NCBI RefSeq assembly: GCF_011801125.1 | Contig: NZ_CP046171.1 | Location: forward strand, 434,001-498,000 | Length of the DNA stretch: 64,000 bases | Source: Nocardia brasiliensis | Lineage (GTDB): Bacteria; Actinomycetota; Actinomycetes; Mycobacteriales; Mycobacteriaceae | Direction of reading: 5' to 3' | Shown: positions 21,101-28,736 of the stretch, one piece after another | Position numbering within the stretch: the stretch's first letter is position 1 | How the letters are laid out: every line of letters begins with the position of its first letter | Made by a program: the position numbers and the translations under genes | Notes under the pieces: generated by a model | What the model was told of the DNA's origin: nothing | What the model saw: the letters and a program-made list of their open reading frames with translations, nothing else | Database searches by the model: none

Positions 21101-22027
21101 ATGGCCTGGTATGTCGTGCGGCGTCTGCTCCAGATGATCCCCGTGTTCCTCGGGGCGACGCTGCTCATCTATGCCCTGGTTTTCCTCATCCCCGGTGACC
21201 CGATCGCCGCGCTCGCCGGCGACAAGCCGATGACGCCCGCGGTCGAGGCGCAGTTGCGCGCCAGGTACCACCTCGACCAACCCTTCTTCATGCAGTACCT
21301 GCTGTACCTGAAGGGCATTCTCACCTTCGACTTCGGCACTGCCTTCTCCGGCAGGCCGGTCAGCGACGAACTGGCGCGTGCCTTTCCGATCACGATCAAA
21401 CTCGCCTTCATGGCCGTGTTCATCGAGGCCGTCTTCGGCGTCGTGTTCGGCCTGATCGCCGGGCTGCGCAAGGGCAAGCTGTTCGACTCGACCATGCTCG
21501 TCGTCAGCCTGATGGTCATCGCCGTGCCGATCTTCGTGGTCGGCTTCCTCGCGCAGTTCCTGCTCGGCGTGAAGTGGGGCATAGCCCCGGTGACTGTCAC
21601 CGGTAAGGCGAGCTTCAGCGAACTGCTCGTCCCAGCGTTCGTGCTCGGCTCGCTGTCGTTCGCCTATGTCCTGCGGCTGACCCGGAACTCGGTGGCGGAG
21701 AACATGACCGCCGACTTCGTGCGCACCGCGACCGCCAAGGGCCTGAGCCGGCGCCGCGTCGTCACCGTGCACATCCTGCGCAACTCGATGATCCCGGTGG
21801 TCACCTTCCTCGGCGCCGATCTCGGCGCGCTGATGGGCGGCGCCATCGTCACCGAGGGCATCTTCAACATCCCCGGCGTCGGCGGCACCATGTACCAGGC
21901 GATCACCCGCGGCGAGCCGCCGACGGTCGTCTCGTTCGTGACCGTGCTGATCATCATCTTCCTGGTCTCGAACCTGGTGGTAGACCTGCTGTACGCCGCA
22001 CTCGACCCGAGGATCCGCTATGCCTGA
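21101..22027 (+). CDS. dppB: Peptide ABC transporter permease DppB
   Basis: This 308-residue permease has six predicted membrane helices and the coupling-helix EAA motif in TAKGLSRRRVVTVHILRNSMIP. It starts MAWYVVRRLLQMIPVFLGA, the standard DppB N terminus. It forms a heterodimer with DppC. AGGAGAC lies 7 bases before the ATG. Its end overlaps the dppC start by 8 bases. Confidence 0.93.
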   Translation: MAWYVVRRLLQMIPVFLGATLLIYALVFLIPGDPIAALAGDKPMTPAVEAQLRARYHLDQPFFMQYLLYLKGILTFDFGTAFSGRPVSDELARAFPITIKLAFMAVFIEAVFGVVFGLIAGLRKGKLFDSTMLVVSLMVIAVPIFVVGFLAQFLLGVKWGIAPVTVTGKASFSELLVPAFVLGSLSFAYVLRLTRNSVAENMTADFVRTATAKGLSRRRVVTVHILRNSMIPVVTFLGADLGALMGGAIVTEGIFNIPGVGGTMYQAITRGEPPTVVSFVTVLIIIFLVSNLVVDLLYAALDPRIRYA

Positions 22028-22997
22028 CCTCGAAAAAGGACAAGGAATCGACCTCGCCGAGAGCGCCGAGCGGGGCAGGCAGGTCTACTTCGTCGCACCG
22101 CCGGACGAGGTCGAGGTGCTGGCCACCGACATGGTCGTCGACGGTGGCTCGCCGACCAGCATCTGGTACGACGCGTGGCGGCAGCTGCGCCGCAACCCGA
22201 TCTTCATCGTCGCGGCCCTGATGATCCTGTTCATCCTGGTCGTGGTGATCTGGCCGGGCTTGTTCACCAGCCAGGACCCGCGCTACTGCAACGGTGACTT
22301 CAGCATGGACCCGCGCGGTCCAGGCCATCCGTTCGGCTTCGACAAGCAGGGCTGTGACATCTACGCCCGAACCGTCTACGGCGCACGGGCTTCGGTGATG
22401 GCCGGGGTCGGCTCCACGATCATGTTCGTGCTGATCGGTGGCGTCCTCGGCGCGCTGTCCGGGTTCTACGGCGGGTTCTTCGACTCGATCGTCTCGCGCG
22501 TCTCGGAGATCTTCTACGCGATCCCGCTGATGCTCGCCGCGATCGTGATCATGCAGCTGCTCGACGACCGGACCATCTGGACCGTGATCCTCATCCTCGC
22601 CTCGTTCACCTGGCCGCAGGCGGCCCGCATCGCCCGCAGCGCGGTGATCCAGGCGAAGAACAGCGACTACGTCACGGCGGCAAAGGCATTGGGCGTCTCG
22701 CGAATACGCACGCTGATCCGCCATGTGCTGCCGAATGCGGCGGGCCCGCTGATCGTGGTGACGACGATCTGGCTCGGCGTCTTCATCGTCACCGAGGCGA
22801 CGCTGTCCTACCTCGGTGTCGGCTTGCCGCGCACCATCGTGTCCTGGGGCTCCGATATCTCCTCCGGCCAGAAGGAGATTCGCACCTCGGCGATCCTGTT
22901 CTATCCCGCAACGGCTTTGGCGCTCACGGTGCTGAGCTTCATCATGCTGGGCGACGCGGTACGCGATGCCCTCGATCCGAAGGCGAGGAAGCGATGA
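22020..22997 (+). CDS. dppC: Peptide ABC transporter permease DppC
   Basis: This is a 325-residue permease of the OppC family. The cytosolic N-terminal part of ~60 residues precedes the first helix, and the extracytosolic loop CNGDFSMDPRGPGHPFGFDKQG follows it. The EAA motif is in AAKALGVSRIRTLIRHVLPN. It is translationally coupled to dppB upstream and overlaps dppD by four bases downstream. Confidence 0.93.
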   Translation: MPDLEKGQGIDLAESAERGRQVYFVAPPDEVEVLATDMVVDGGSPTSIWYDAWRQLRRNPIFIVAALMILFILVVVIWPGLFTSQDPRYCNGDFSMDPRGPGHPFGFDKQGCDIYARTVYGARASVMAGVGSTIMFVLIGGVLGALSGFYGGFFDSIVSRVSEIFYAIPLMLAAIVIMQLLDDRTIWTVILILASFTWPQAARIARSAVIQAKNSDYVTAAKALGVSRIRTLIRHVLPNAAGPLIVVTTIWLGVFIVTEATLSYLGVGLPRTIVSWGSDISSGQKEIRTSAILFYPATALALTVLSFIMLGDAVRDALDPKARKR

Positions 22998-24685
22998 CCA
23001 CCGGACCGCTACTCGATATCAAGGATCTGAACGTCTGCTTCACCTCCGAGGGCAAGAAGGTCCCCGCGGTGCGGGACGTCAACCTGCAGGTGTATCCCGG
23101 TCAGACCGTCGCGATCGTCGGCGAGTCCGGCTCGGGCAAGTCGACCACGGCGCACGCGATCATCGATCTGCTACCCGGCACCGGCAAGGTCACCTCCGGC
23201 TCGATCCTGTTCGACGGCAAGGATCTCGCGAAGGCCTCCAAGAAGGACGTCATCGCGGTCCGCGGCAACGGCATCGGCCTGGTGCCGCAGGATCCGATGT
23301 CCAATCTGAACCCCGTCTGGAAGATCGGCTTCCAGATCCGGGAAACGTTGGAGGCCAACGGCATCGCCAAGGGCAAGGCGGCTAAGCAGCGGGCGATCGA
23401 ACTGCTCGAAGAGGCGGGCATGTCCGATGCCGGTCGCCGGGTGAACCAGTACCCGCACGAGTTCTCCGGCGGTATGCGCCAGCGCGCGCTCATCGCCATC
23501 GGCCTGGCCTGCCGGCCCAAGCTGCTCATCGCCGACGAGCCCACCTCGGCGCTGGATGTCACCGTGCAACGGCAGATCCTGGACCACCTCGACGGTCTCA
23601 CCGCGGAGCTGGGCACCGCCGTGCTGCTGATCACCCACGACCTCGGCCTGGCCGCCGAGCGCGCGGAACATCTGGTCGTGATGTATCGCGGCCGGGTGGT
23701 GGAATCCGGTCCGGCACTGCAGATTCTGCGGGAGCCGCAGCATCTGTACACCAAGCGGCTGGTGAACTCCGCGCCCTCGCTCGCCTCGCAGCGACTGTCG
23801 TCGGTGAAGCAGCGCATCGAGATCCGGGAGCAGGCCGAGAAGGTCGCCGAGCAGATCGCGGCGGCCGACACCGAGATCGCCGTCGCCTCCGACGACGTGG
23901 TGGTGGTCGAGAACCTCACCAAGGTCTTCCAGATTCGCGGCAGCACGCCATGGAAGTCGACGGATTTCACCGCGGTGCAGGATGTCTCGTTCCGGCTGCG
24001 GCGCGGCACCACCACCGCCATCGTCGGTGAGTCCGGCTCCGGCAAATCCACTGTCGCGCAGATGATCCTCGGCCTGCTGGAGCCGACCTCGGGCAAGGTG
24101 GTGTTCGACGGCCAGGAGGTCGCGAAGCTGGACCGCAAGGGCGCCTTCGCCTTCCGGCGTCGCGTGCAGCCGATCTTCCAGGACCCGTACGGCTCGCTCG
24201 ACCCGATGTACTCGATCTACCGCACCATCGAGGAGCCGTTGCGCACGCACGACATCGGCACCTCGAAGGAGCGCGAGGCAACGGTGCGCGACCTGCTCGA
24301 CAAGGTTTCGCTGCCGGCCACGGTGATGCGGCGGTACCCGAACGAGCTGTCCGGCGGTCAGCGCCAACGCGTCGCGGTCGCCCGCGCGCTTGCGCTCTCG
24401 CCCGAGGTCGTGGTCTGCGACGAGGCGGTCTCGGCACTCGACGTGCTGGTGCAGGCCCAGATCCTGCGCCTGCTGAACGACCTGCAGGCCGAGCTGGGGC
24501 TGTCCTACGTGTTCATCACCCACGATCTGGCGGTGGTCCGCCAGATCGCCGATGACGTGCTCGTCATGCAGAGCGGCAAGGTGGTCGAGGCGGCCTCCAC
24601 CCAGGAGGTCTTCGACTCGCCGCGCGAGGAATACACCCGTCGGTTGCTCGACGCGATTCCCGGCCGCGATCTGCTCGCCGGCTGA
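22994..24685 (+). CDS. dppD: Peptide ABC transporter ATPase, two fused domains (DppD)
   Basis: This 563-residue protein holds two ABC ATPase domains in one chain, as in mycobacterial DppD (Rv3663c). Each has a Walker A GESGSGKST (about residues 43 and 345), a signature (FSGGMRQRA and LSGGQRQRV), and a Walker B/H-loop. The linker after the first domain (VKQRIEIREQAEKVAEQI) is helical. It energises the DppBC channel. It ends the operon and is followed by a strong terminator. Confidence 0.93.
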   Translation: MTTGPLLDIKDLNVCFTSEGKKVPAVRDVNLQVYPGQTVAIVGESGSGKSTTAHAIIDLLPGTGKVTSGSILFDGKDLAKASKKDVIAVRGNGIGLVPQDPMSNLNPVWKIGFQIRETLEANGIAKGKAAKQRAIELLEEAGMSDAGRRVNQYPHEFSGGMRQRALIAIGLACRPKLLIADEPTSALDVTVQRQILDHLDGLTAELGTAVLLITHDLGLAAERAEHLVVMYRGRVVESGPALQILREPQHLYTKRLVNSAPSLASQRLSSVKQRIEIREQAEKVAEQIAAADTEIAVASDDVVVVENLTKVFQIRGSTPWKSTDFTAVQDVSFRLRRGTTTAIVGESGSGKSTVAQMILGLLEPTSGKVVFDGQEVAKLDRKGAFAFRRRVQPIFQDPYGSLDPMYSIYRTIEEPLRTHDIGTSKEREATVRDLLDKVSLPATVMRRYPNELSGGQRQRVAVARALALSPEVVVCDEAVSALDVLVQAQILRLLNDLQAELGLSYVFITHDLAVVRQIADDVLVMQSGKVVEAASTQEVFDSPREEYTRRLLDAIPGRDLLAG

Positions 24686-24715
24686 GAAACGTTGGCGGGC
24701 TGAGGAATCAGTCAG

Positions 24716-24742
24716 CGGCTCACCCTCGTGCAGGGTGAGCCG
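24716..24742 (+). terminator. Rho-independent terminator of the dpp operon
   Basis: An 11-bp stem CGGCTCACCCT/AGGGTGAGCCG with a five-base loop is followed by TTTCTCTT. Confidence 0.9.
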
Positions 24743-24786
24743 TTTCTCTTGCCGCAGGTGCCGAGTCGTGCGTGTGCGCCGGGCCT

Positions 24787-25659
24787 TCAGCCGCGCTCTG
24801 TGTGCGCGAGCACCGCGGGCACGACCGCATCCCACTGCCACGGAGGTGGCACCTGATGGCCGGTTTCCGGCATCGGCAGCAGGGCCGCACCGGGAATGGC
24901 GGCAGCCAAAGCCCTTCCGTGCTCCAGCGGGAACAGGGGGTCCTCGGTGCCGTGCAATACCAGTGTCGGCGCGGTGATGTCACCGAGCCGGTCCCGCCAC
25001 GGTGCGCCCGCGTCAAGCAGGAACGGATTCGTCAGCTGCGCAGCGATATCGGCGGCTCGGTCGACCACGTGGGTCGCCAGCTCGGTGCGGTGCGCGGTGT
25101 CGAAGTCACGGCTCGCGGCCGCGAACGGGCGTTCGGACTCGACCAGGTACTCGATCACCGCCGCGCGATCCGACCAGTCGGGCACGGGACTCTCGGTCGA
25201 AAAGTACGCCAGCAGTTCGGGAGTCATCCCGGGCAGATCCGGGTTCTCGTGGCCGGGCCCGCCCGGGGTGGCAGCGGCGAGTATCAGCGTGCGCACCCGA
25301 TCCGGGTGGTCCAGCGCGATGAGCTGGGCCGTAGCGGCGCCCTGGGACATGCCGAGGATGTGCGCGCGTTCGATGCCGAGCGCGTCTAGCAGGCCGACCG
25401 CGTCCGCGACCAGGGTGCGCAGGTCGTAATCGGGAGCGCCGGCCGCGACGGTGGTCGATTGTCCGGAATCCCTGGTGTCGTAACGGATTACCCGTAGCCC
25501 GCCCTCGACCAATCCGGCGATGAAGCCCGGTTCCCACGCGAGCATGGATTCGGCCGCGCCGTGGATCAGCAGCAACGGCGGCAACGCCGAATCGCCGAAA
25601 CTCGCTGTGCACAGGCGGATTCCATTGACCTCGATGATCCGCTCGTTGCCCTGCGTCAC
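24787..25659 (-). CDS. Alpha/beta hydrolase under MarR control
   Basis: This is a 290-residue alpha/beta hydrolase with the oxyanion motif LIHGAAESMLAWEPGF, the nucleophile elbow GMSQGAA (Ser) and the late His in PETGHQVPP. It looks like an esterase or lactonase-type enzyme of the 3-oxoadipate enol-lactonase/doxorubicin esterase group. GTG 25659 has GGAGG just upstream. It is divergent from a MarR-family gene, with two matching palindromes between them, so it is probably the regulated target. Its substrate is unknown. Confidence 0.85.
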   Translation of the reverse strand: MTQGNERIIEVNGIRLCTASFGDSALPPLLLIHGAAESMLAWEPGFIAGLVEGGLRVIRYDTRDSGQSTTVAAGAPDYDLRTLVADAVGLLDALGIERAHILGMSQGAATAQLIALDHPDRVRTLILAAATPGGPGHENPDLPGMTPELLAYFSTESPVPDWSDRAAVIEYLVESERPFAAASRDFDTAHRTELATHVVDRAADIAAQLTNPFLLDAGAPWRDRLGDITAPTLVLHGTEDPLFPLEHGRALAAAIPGAALLPMPETGHQVPPPWQWDAVVPAVLAHTERG

Positions 25660-25673
25660 TCGACCTCCGGTGT

Positions 25674-25718
25674 GTTACATGTAACGAGAACCGTAGCCCA
25701 AGGTTCGTTACATGTAAA
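25674..25718. promoter_or_regulatory. Two MarR-type operator palindromes
   Basis: GTTACATGTAAC (25674-25685) and GTTACATGTAAA (25707-25718) share the palindrome TTACATGTAA. Their centres are 33 bases apart, about three helical turns. They lie between the divergent hydrolase and MarR genes. Confidence 0.75.
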
Positions 25719-25740
25719 CAAGTCGCGGTATGCTCGGCGC

Positions 25741-26247
25741 ATGACCGACTCTGTTCGTCGCTCGTCCGAGTCGGCACGTCGCCCGACGGAATCCGACCAG
25801 CGTCGTGCCGCCGACGCCGGGTGGGCCGCGTATCAGCGGATGCGGCTGCGGGTGGACACCGAGATCGCCCGGGATCTGGAGCGCGCCACCGGTCTTTCGC
25901 TGCCCGACTACGACGTGCTCGCCGCAGTAGCCGAGGTCGCCGCGACCGCGGCGTGCGTCCGGGTGCGCGGACTCGCTGCGCACCTGCGCTGGCCGCACAG
26001 CAGGCTGTCCCGGCAACTCGGCCGGATGCGGCGGCGCGAGCTGATCGCCCGCGAACCCTGCGAGCGCGACGGCCGCGGCGACGACGTGCTGCTCACTGCG
26101 GCTGGGCGGCGTGCCCTCGCCGCGGCCGCACCCGCACACCGTGCGTCGGTGCGGCGCCGCTTCGCCGACCTGCTGACCACCGCGCAGTTGCGGGCGCTGG
26201 TCGAGATCGAGGAGTCCATCGCCAGGGGCCCGGCCGACCGCAAGTAG
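25741..26247 (+). CDS. MarR-family transcriptional regulator
   Basis: This 168-residue winged-helix protein has the helical dimer start RMRLRVDTEIARDLERATGLSLPDYDVLAAV, the recognition part LAAHLRWPHSRLSRQLGRMRRRELI and the wing ERDGRGDDVLLTAAGRR, all standard MarR segments. ATG 25741 is used; upstream open frame overlaps the operators. It should repress itself and the divergent hydrolase from the two TTACATGTAA sites. Its ligand is unknown. Confidence 0.88.
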   Translation: MTDSVRRSSESARRPTESDQRRAADAGWAAYQRMRLRVDTEIARDLERATGLSLPDYDVLAAVAEVAATAACVRVRGLAAHLRWPHSRLSRQLGRMRRRELIAREPCERDGRGDDVLLTAAGRRALAAAAPAHRASVRRRFADLLTTAQLRALVEIEESIARGPADRK

Positions 26248-26258
26248 CCTCGTATGCC

Positions 26259-27002
26259 GTGACCGATCCGCTTCAGCCCCTCGTCGATCTGCCCGGTGTG
26301 CGTGCCGCCGCCGACCGCGCGCGAGACGCGCTCGCCGCAGTGCACCGGCACAAGGCGAATCGACGCGGCTGGCCGACCACCGCCGCCGAGGCCGCGGTCC
26401 GGGCGGCCCGATCCTCTGCCGCCATCGACGGCGGCAGCACCGAACTCCCCGCGGACGGCAACGTCGCCGATCCCATCCTCGCGGGCTCGCTGCGCGTCGG
26501 TCAGGCGTTGGACGGCGACGCGTTGCGCAACCTCGTCGGCACCTGGCAACGCGCGCCACTGCAGGCCCTGGCCCGACTGCACCTGCTCGCCGCTGCCGAC
26601 CTGGTCACCGAGGAAGAACTGCTCGGCAGGCCGCGCGCCGACGCGGGCGTCGCCGAGCGCCTCGACCTGCTCGCCCAGACCGTCATCGGTTCCCGCGCCC
26701 CCGCGCCGGTGCTCGCCGCCGTGGTGCACGGCGAACTTCTCGCCCTGCGACCGTTCGGCACCGCCGACGGCGTGGTCGCGCGCGCCGCCTCCCGGCTCGT
26801 CGCCGTGTCCAGTGGCCTGGACCCGCACAGTCTCGGCGTGCCGGAGGTTTTCTGGCTGCGCCGCCGCTCCGCCTACCTCGACGCGGCCGCCGGTTTCGGT
26901 ACCGGCACCGCCGAAGCCGTCGGTAGCTGGGTCATTCTCTGCTGCGGGGCACTGGAAGACGGTGCTCGCGAAGCGACGTCGATCGCCGACTCCGCCGGCT
27001 AG
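26259..27002 (+). CDS. Degenerate Fic-like conserved protein (Rv3662c type)
   Basis: This is a 247-residue protein starting at GTG 26259, 11 bases after the MarR stop. The N-terminal part contains SSAAIDGG, which resembles the inhibitory (S/T)xxxE(G/N) helix of Fic proteins. The central RPFGTADGVVAR lines up with the Fic motif HPFx(D/E)GN(G/K)RxxR without gaps, but the catalytic His and the first Arg are replaced. It is therefore likely a Fic fold without AMP-transfer activity. M. tuberculosis has a homologue at the same place. The Fic relationship is inferred from these two motifs only. Confidence 0.72.
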   Translation: MTDPLQPLVDLPGVRAAADRARDALAAVHRHKANRRGWPTTAAEAAVRAARSSAAIDGGSTELPADGNVADPILAGSLRVGQALDGDALRNLVGTWQRAPLQALARLHLLAAADLVTEEELLGRPRADAGVAERLDLLAQTVIGSRAPAPVLAAVVHGELLALRPFGTADGVVARAASRLVAVSSGLDPHSLGVPEVFWLRRRSAYLDAAAGFGTGTAEAVGSWVILCCGALEDGAREATSIADSAG

Positions 27003-27049
27003 TCGCGGGCGCCAACTGCACTGCGCGGATGGTCGCGGGTGTTGCCCCG

Positions 27050-27350
27050 CACATCAAAGCGGGCGGCGTGTCGTTTCCGACCTCACCGCCCGCGTAGCAC
27101 GGACTACCCGGTTACCAAGCGTGCTGAGTGGGTTGTGTTCCTTACGGCCTCGGCGATAATCCGAACTCCGGCGGTTCATCCCCGCAACCTGTGCGAGGCC
27201 CTCGCCGACGAAGACCCGAATCTCGCAGGCCCACAACGCTTCTGCCCTTGTCGCGGCGCGCTCCGCGTGGGTGCCTGGTGTCCGTGCTGGGAAGGATGGC
27301 TGGGAGACTGGAACCTTCTCTTCCGGTCCTGCCTTGGCCTTCCGACCCTT
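27050..27350 (-). ncRNA. Candidate Ms1-type (6S-like) small RNA
   Basis: The 547-base gap between the Rv3662c-like and Rv3661-like genes has no credible coding frame. In M. tuberculosis this same gap carries the abundant RNA MTS2823 (Ms1), on the strand of Rv3661; the equivalent strand here is minus. On that strand a terminator (GCGGGCGG at 27093-27086 pairing with 27066-27059, then TTTGAT) ends a unit whose predicted start near 27350 follows TTGATG and TAGAAA hexamers 18 bases apart. That gives about 300 nt, the Ms1 size. Ends are estimates, and secondary structure was not computed. Confidence 0.55.
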
Positions 27351-27371
27351 CCGTAGTTACATTTCTACACC

Positions 27372-27387
27372 TGTGAGCACCCTCACA
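27372..27387. promoter_or_regulatory. Perfect Crp-type site
   Basis: TGTGAGCACCCTCACA matches the mycobacterial Crp consensus TGTGA-N6-TCACA at all ten fixed positions. It lies over or just upstream of the predicted start of the Ms1-like RNA, between its proposed -35 and -10 parts. Confidence 0.7.
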
Positions 27388-27549
27388 TCAAGACCCTGAC
27401 GGACATTCGATTAGCGGCGTGTCGGTCGGCGTTTCGTGGTTAAATGCCTGGTCGCGTCGAGTGGCGGGTGCGGACCGCACACTGCTCGGCAAGTGTCCCG
27501 CTTCTCCTCGAGCAGCACGACTCGCGCCGTCGCACCCGATGGCTAAAAC

Positions 27550-28356
27550 TCAGCGCCGCTTGCGCAGTAGGCGGTAACTGATCGCGCCGGCGACGAGGGC
27601 GCTCAAGCCGACCGCCGCGGTGGCCGCAAGGGTGGTCGACGACGGCGCCTGAAAGCGTGCCCACAGCGAGACCGGGTTGGAGAACGTCAGGATGGGCCAC
27701 CCCTTGGCGACCGCCTCGCGGCGCAGGTTGCGGTCCGGATTGACGGCGGTGGGATGGCCGACGGCGTCGAGCAGCGGCAGATCCGTGATCGAATCCGAAT
27801 ACGCGTAGCACCGGGCGAGGTCGTAACCCTCACTGGCGGCGAGCTTTTCGATCGCGGCGACCTTGCCCTCGCCGTAGCAGTAGAACTCCACCTCGCCGGT
27901 GTACTTGCCGTCCGCGACCACCATGCGTGTCGCCGCGGTGTGCGACGCGCCGAGCACCTCGGCGATCGGTCCGACGATCTCCTCGCCGGACGCCGAGACG
28001 ATCACCACGTCGTGGCCCCGGATCTTGTGGTCGGCAATGAGATCGGCGGCCTCGGCGTAGATCAGCGGGTCGACCAGCTCGTGAAGTGTCTCGGCCACAA
28101 TGGTTTTCACCTGTTCGACATCCCAGCCCGCGCACATGTTGGTCAGATGGGCGCGCATGCGCTCCATTTGGTCGTGGTCGGCGCCGGAGAGCATGAACAG
28201 GAAGTGGGCGTAGCTGCTTTCGAGCACGTCGCGGCGATTCAACAGACCCTGTGCGTAGAAAGGCTTGCTGAAGACGAACGTGCTCGACTTCGCGATGACA
28301 GTCTTGTCGAGATCGAAGAAGGCGGCGACGCGTCCGTTCGCGTGGGGTAAGTCCAC
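27550..28356 (-). CDS. HAD-family phosphatase, SerB-like, C-terminal membrane anchor (Rv3661 type)
   Basis: This 268-residue HAD hydrolase has the nucleophile motif FFDLDKTVI, VVIVSASGEEIV, and SDSITDLPLLDAVG as motif IV. The C terminus has a single hydrophobic helix (ATAAVGLSALVAGAISY) before a basic RLLRKRR end, suggesting a tail anchor. It belongs to the HAD IB subfamily with phosphoserine-phosphatase-like proteins; the substrate is not predictable. GTG 28356 is chosen because the family starts just before the first motif. Confidence 0.87.
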   Translation of the reverse strand: MDLPHANGRVAAFFDLDKTVIAKSSTFVFSKPFYAQGLLNRRDVLESSYAHFLFMLSGADHDQMERMRAHLTNMCAGWDVEQVKTIVAETLHELVDPLIYAEAADLIADHKIRGHDVVIVSASGEEIVGPIAEVLGASHTAATRMVVADGKYTGEVEFYCYGEGKVAAIEKLAASEGYDLARCYAYSDSITDLPLLDAVGHPTAVNPDRNLRREAVAKGWPILTFSNPVSLWARFQAPSSTTLAATAAVGLSALVAGAISYRLLRKRR

Positions 28357-28488
28357 CCGATCAGAATAGGCGGCCCGCCGCGCCCCGTCGCCGACGGAGG
28401 TCCTCGGGTCCGATCGATCGCCGCGAGCGGGGAGTTTGCTCAGCGAACGTGGAGCATGCGAGGCTCGCAAAGTTCTCCGACAACAGAC

Positions 28489-28519
28489 TTGCGTTGTGGG
28501 CGGTGCTTGGGTGTAGTAT
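28489..28519 (+). promoter_or_regulatory. Candidate promoter of the 6C RNA
   Basis: TTGCGT (28489-28494) and TAGTAT (28514-28519) are 19 bases apart. A start about 6 bases later gives an RNA beginning at the first hairpin. Confidence 0.45.
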
Positions 28520-28524
28520 TGCTG

Positions 28525-28622
28525 GCACCTGGACATGGTCCAGGCGCGTTCAGCCCGACCCCCCGGGGCTGAACCCGACGGCCCCAGCCTCCTCCCCCCC
28601 CGGCTGGGGCCGTCCTCTATTC
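28525..28622 (+). ncRNA. 6C small RNA
   Basis: Three consecutive hairpins make the 6C pattern: CCTGGAC/GTCCAGG (28528-28544), GTTCAGCCC/GGGCTGAAC (28548-28574) with a loop of six C, and GACGGCCCCAGCC/GGCTGGGGCCGTC (28577-28614) with a loop holding eight C, then CTCTATT. C-rich loops on two hairpins define the actinobacterial 6C RNA. In M. tuberculosis the 6C RNA (B11) lies in the same gap upstream of ssd and on the ssd strand, as here. It acts as an antisense regulator through the C-rich loops in mycobacteria. Confidence 0.9.
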
Positions 28623-28736
28623 AGGGGTAGGTCGAAGCCCCCGCTCGAGGCCGGAAAGTTCTCCACACCCCCGAGTTATCCACATTCGGCATAGTGCCTC
28701 TTCTCTCGGCTCTTCGATTCGGCCACGCTCAGCGGC

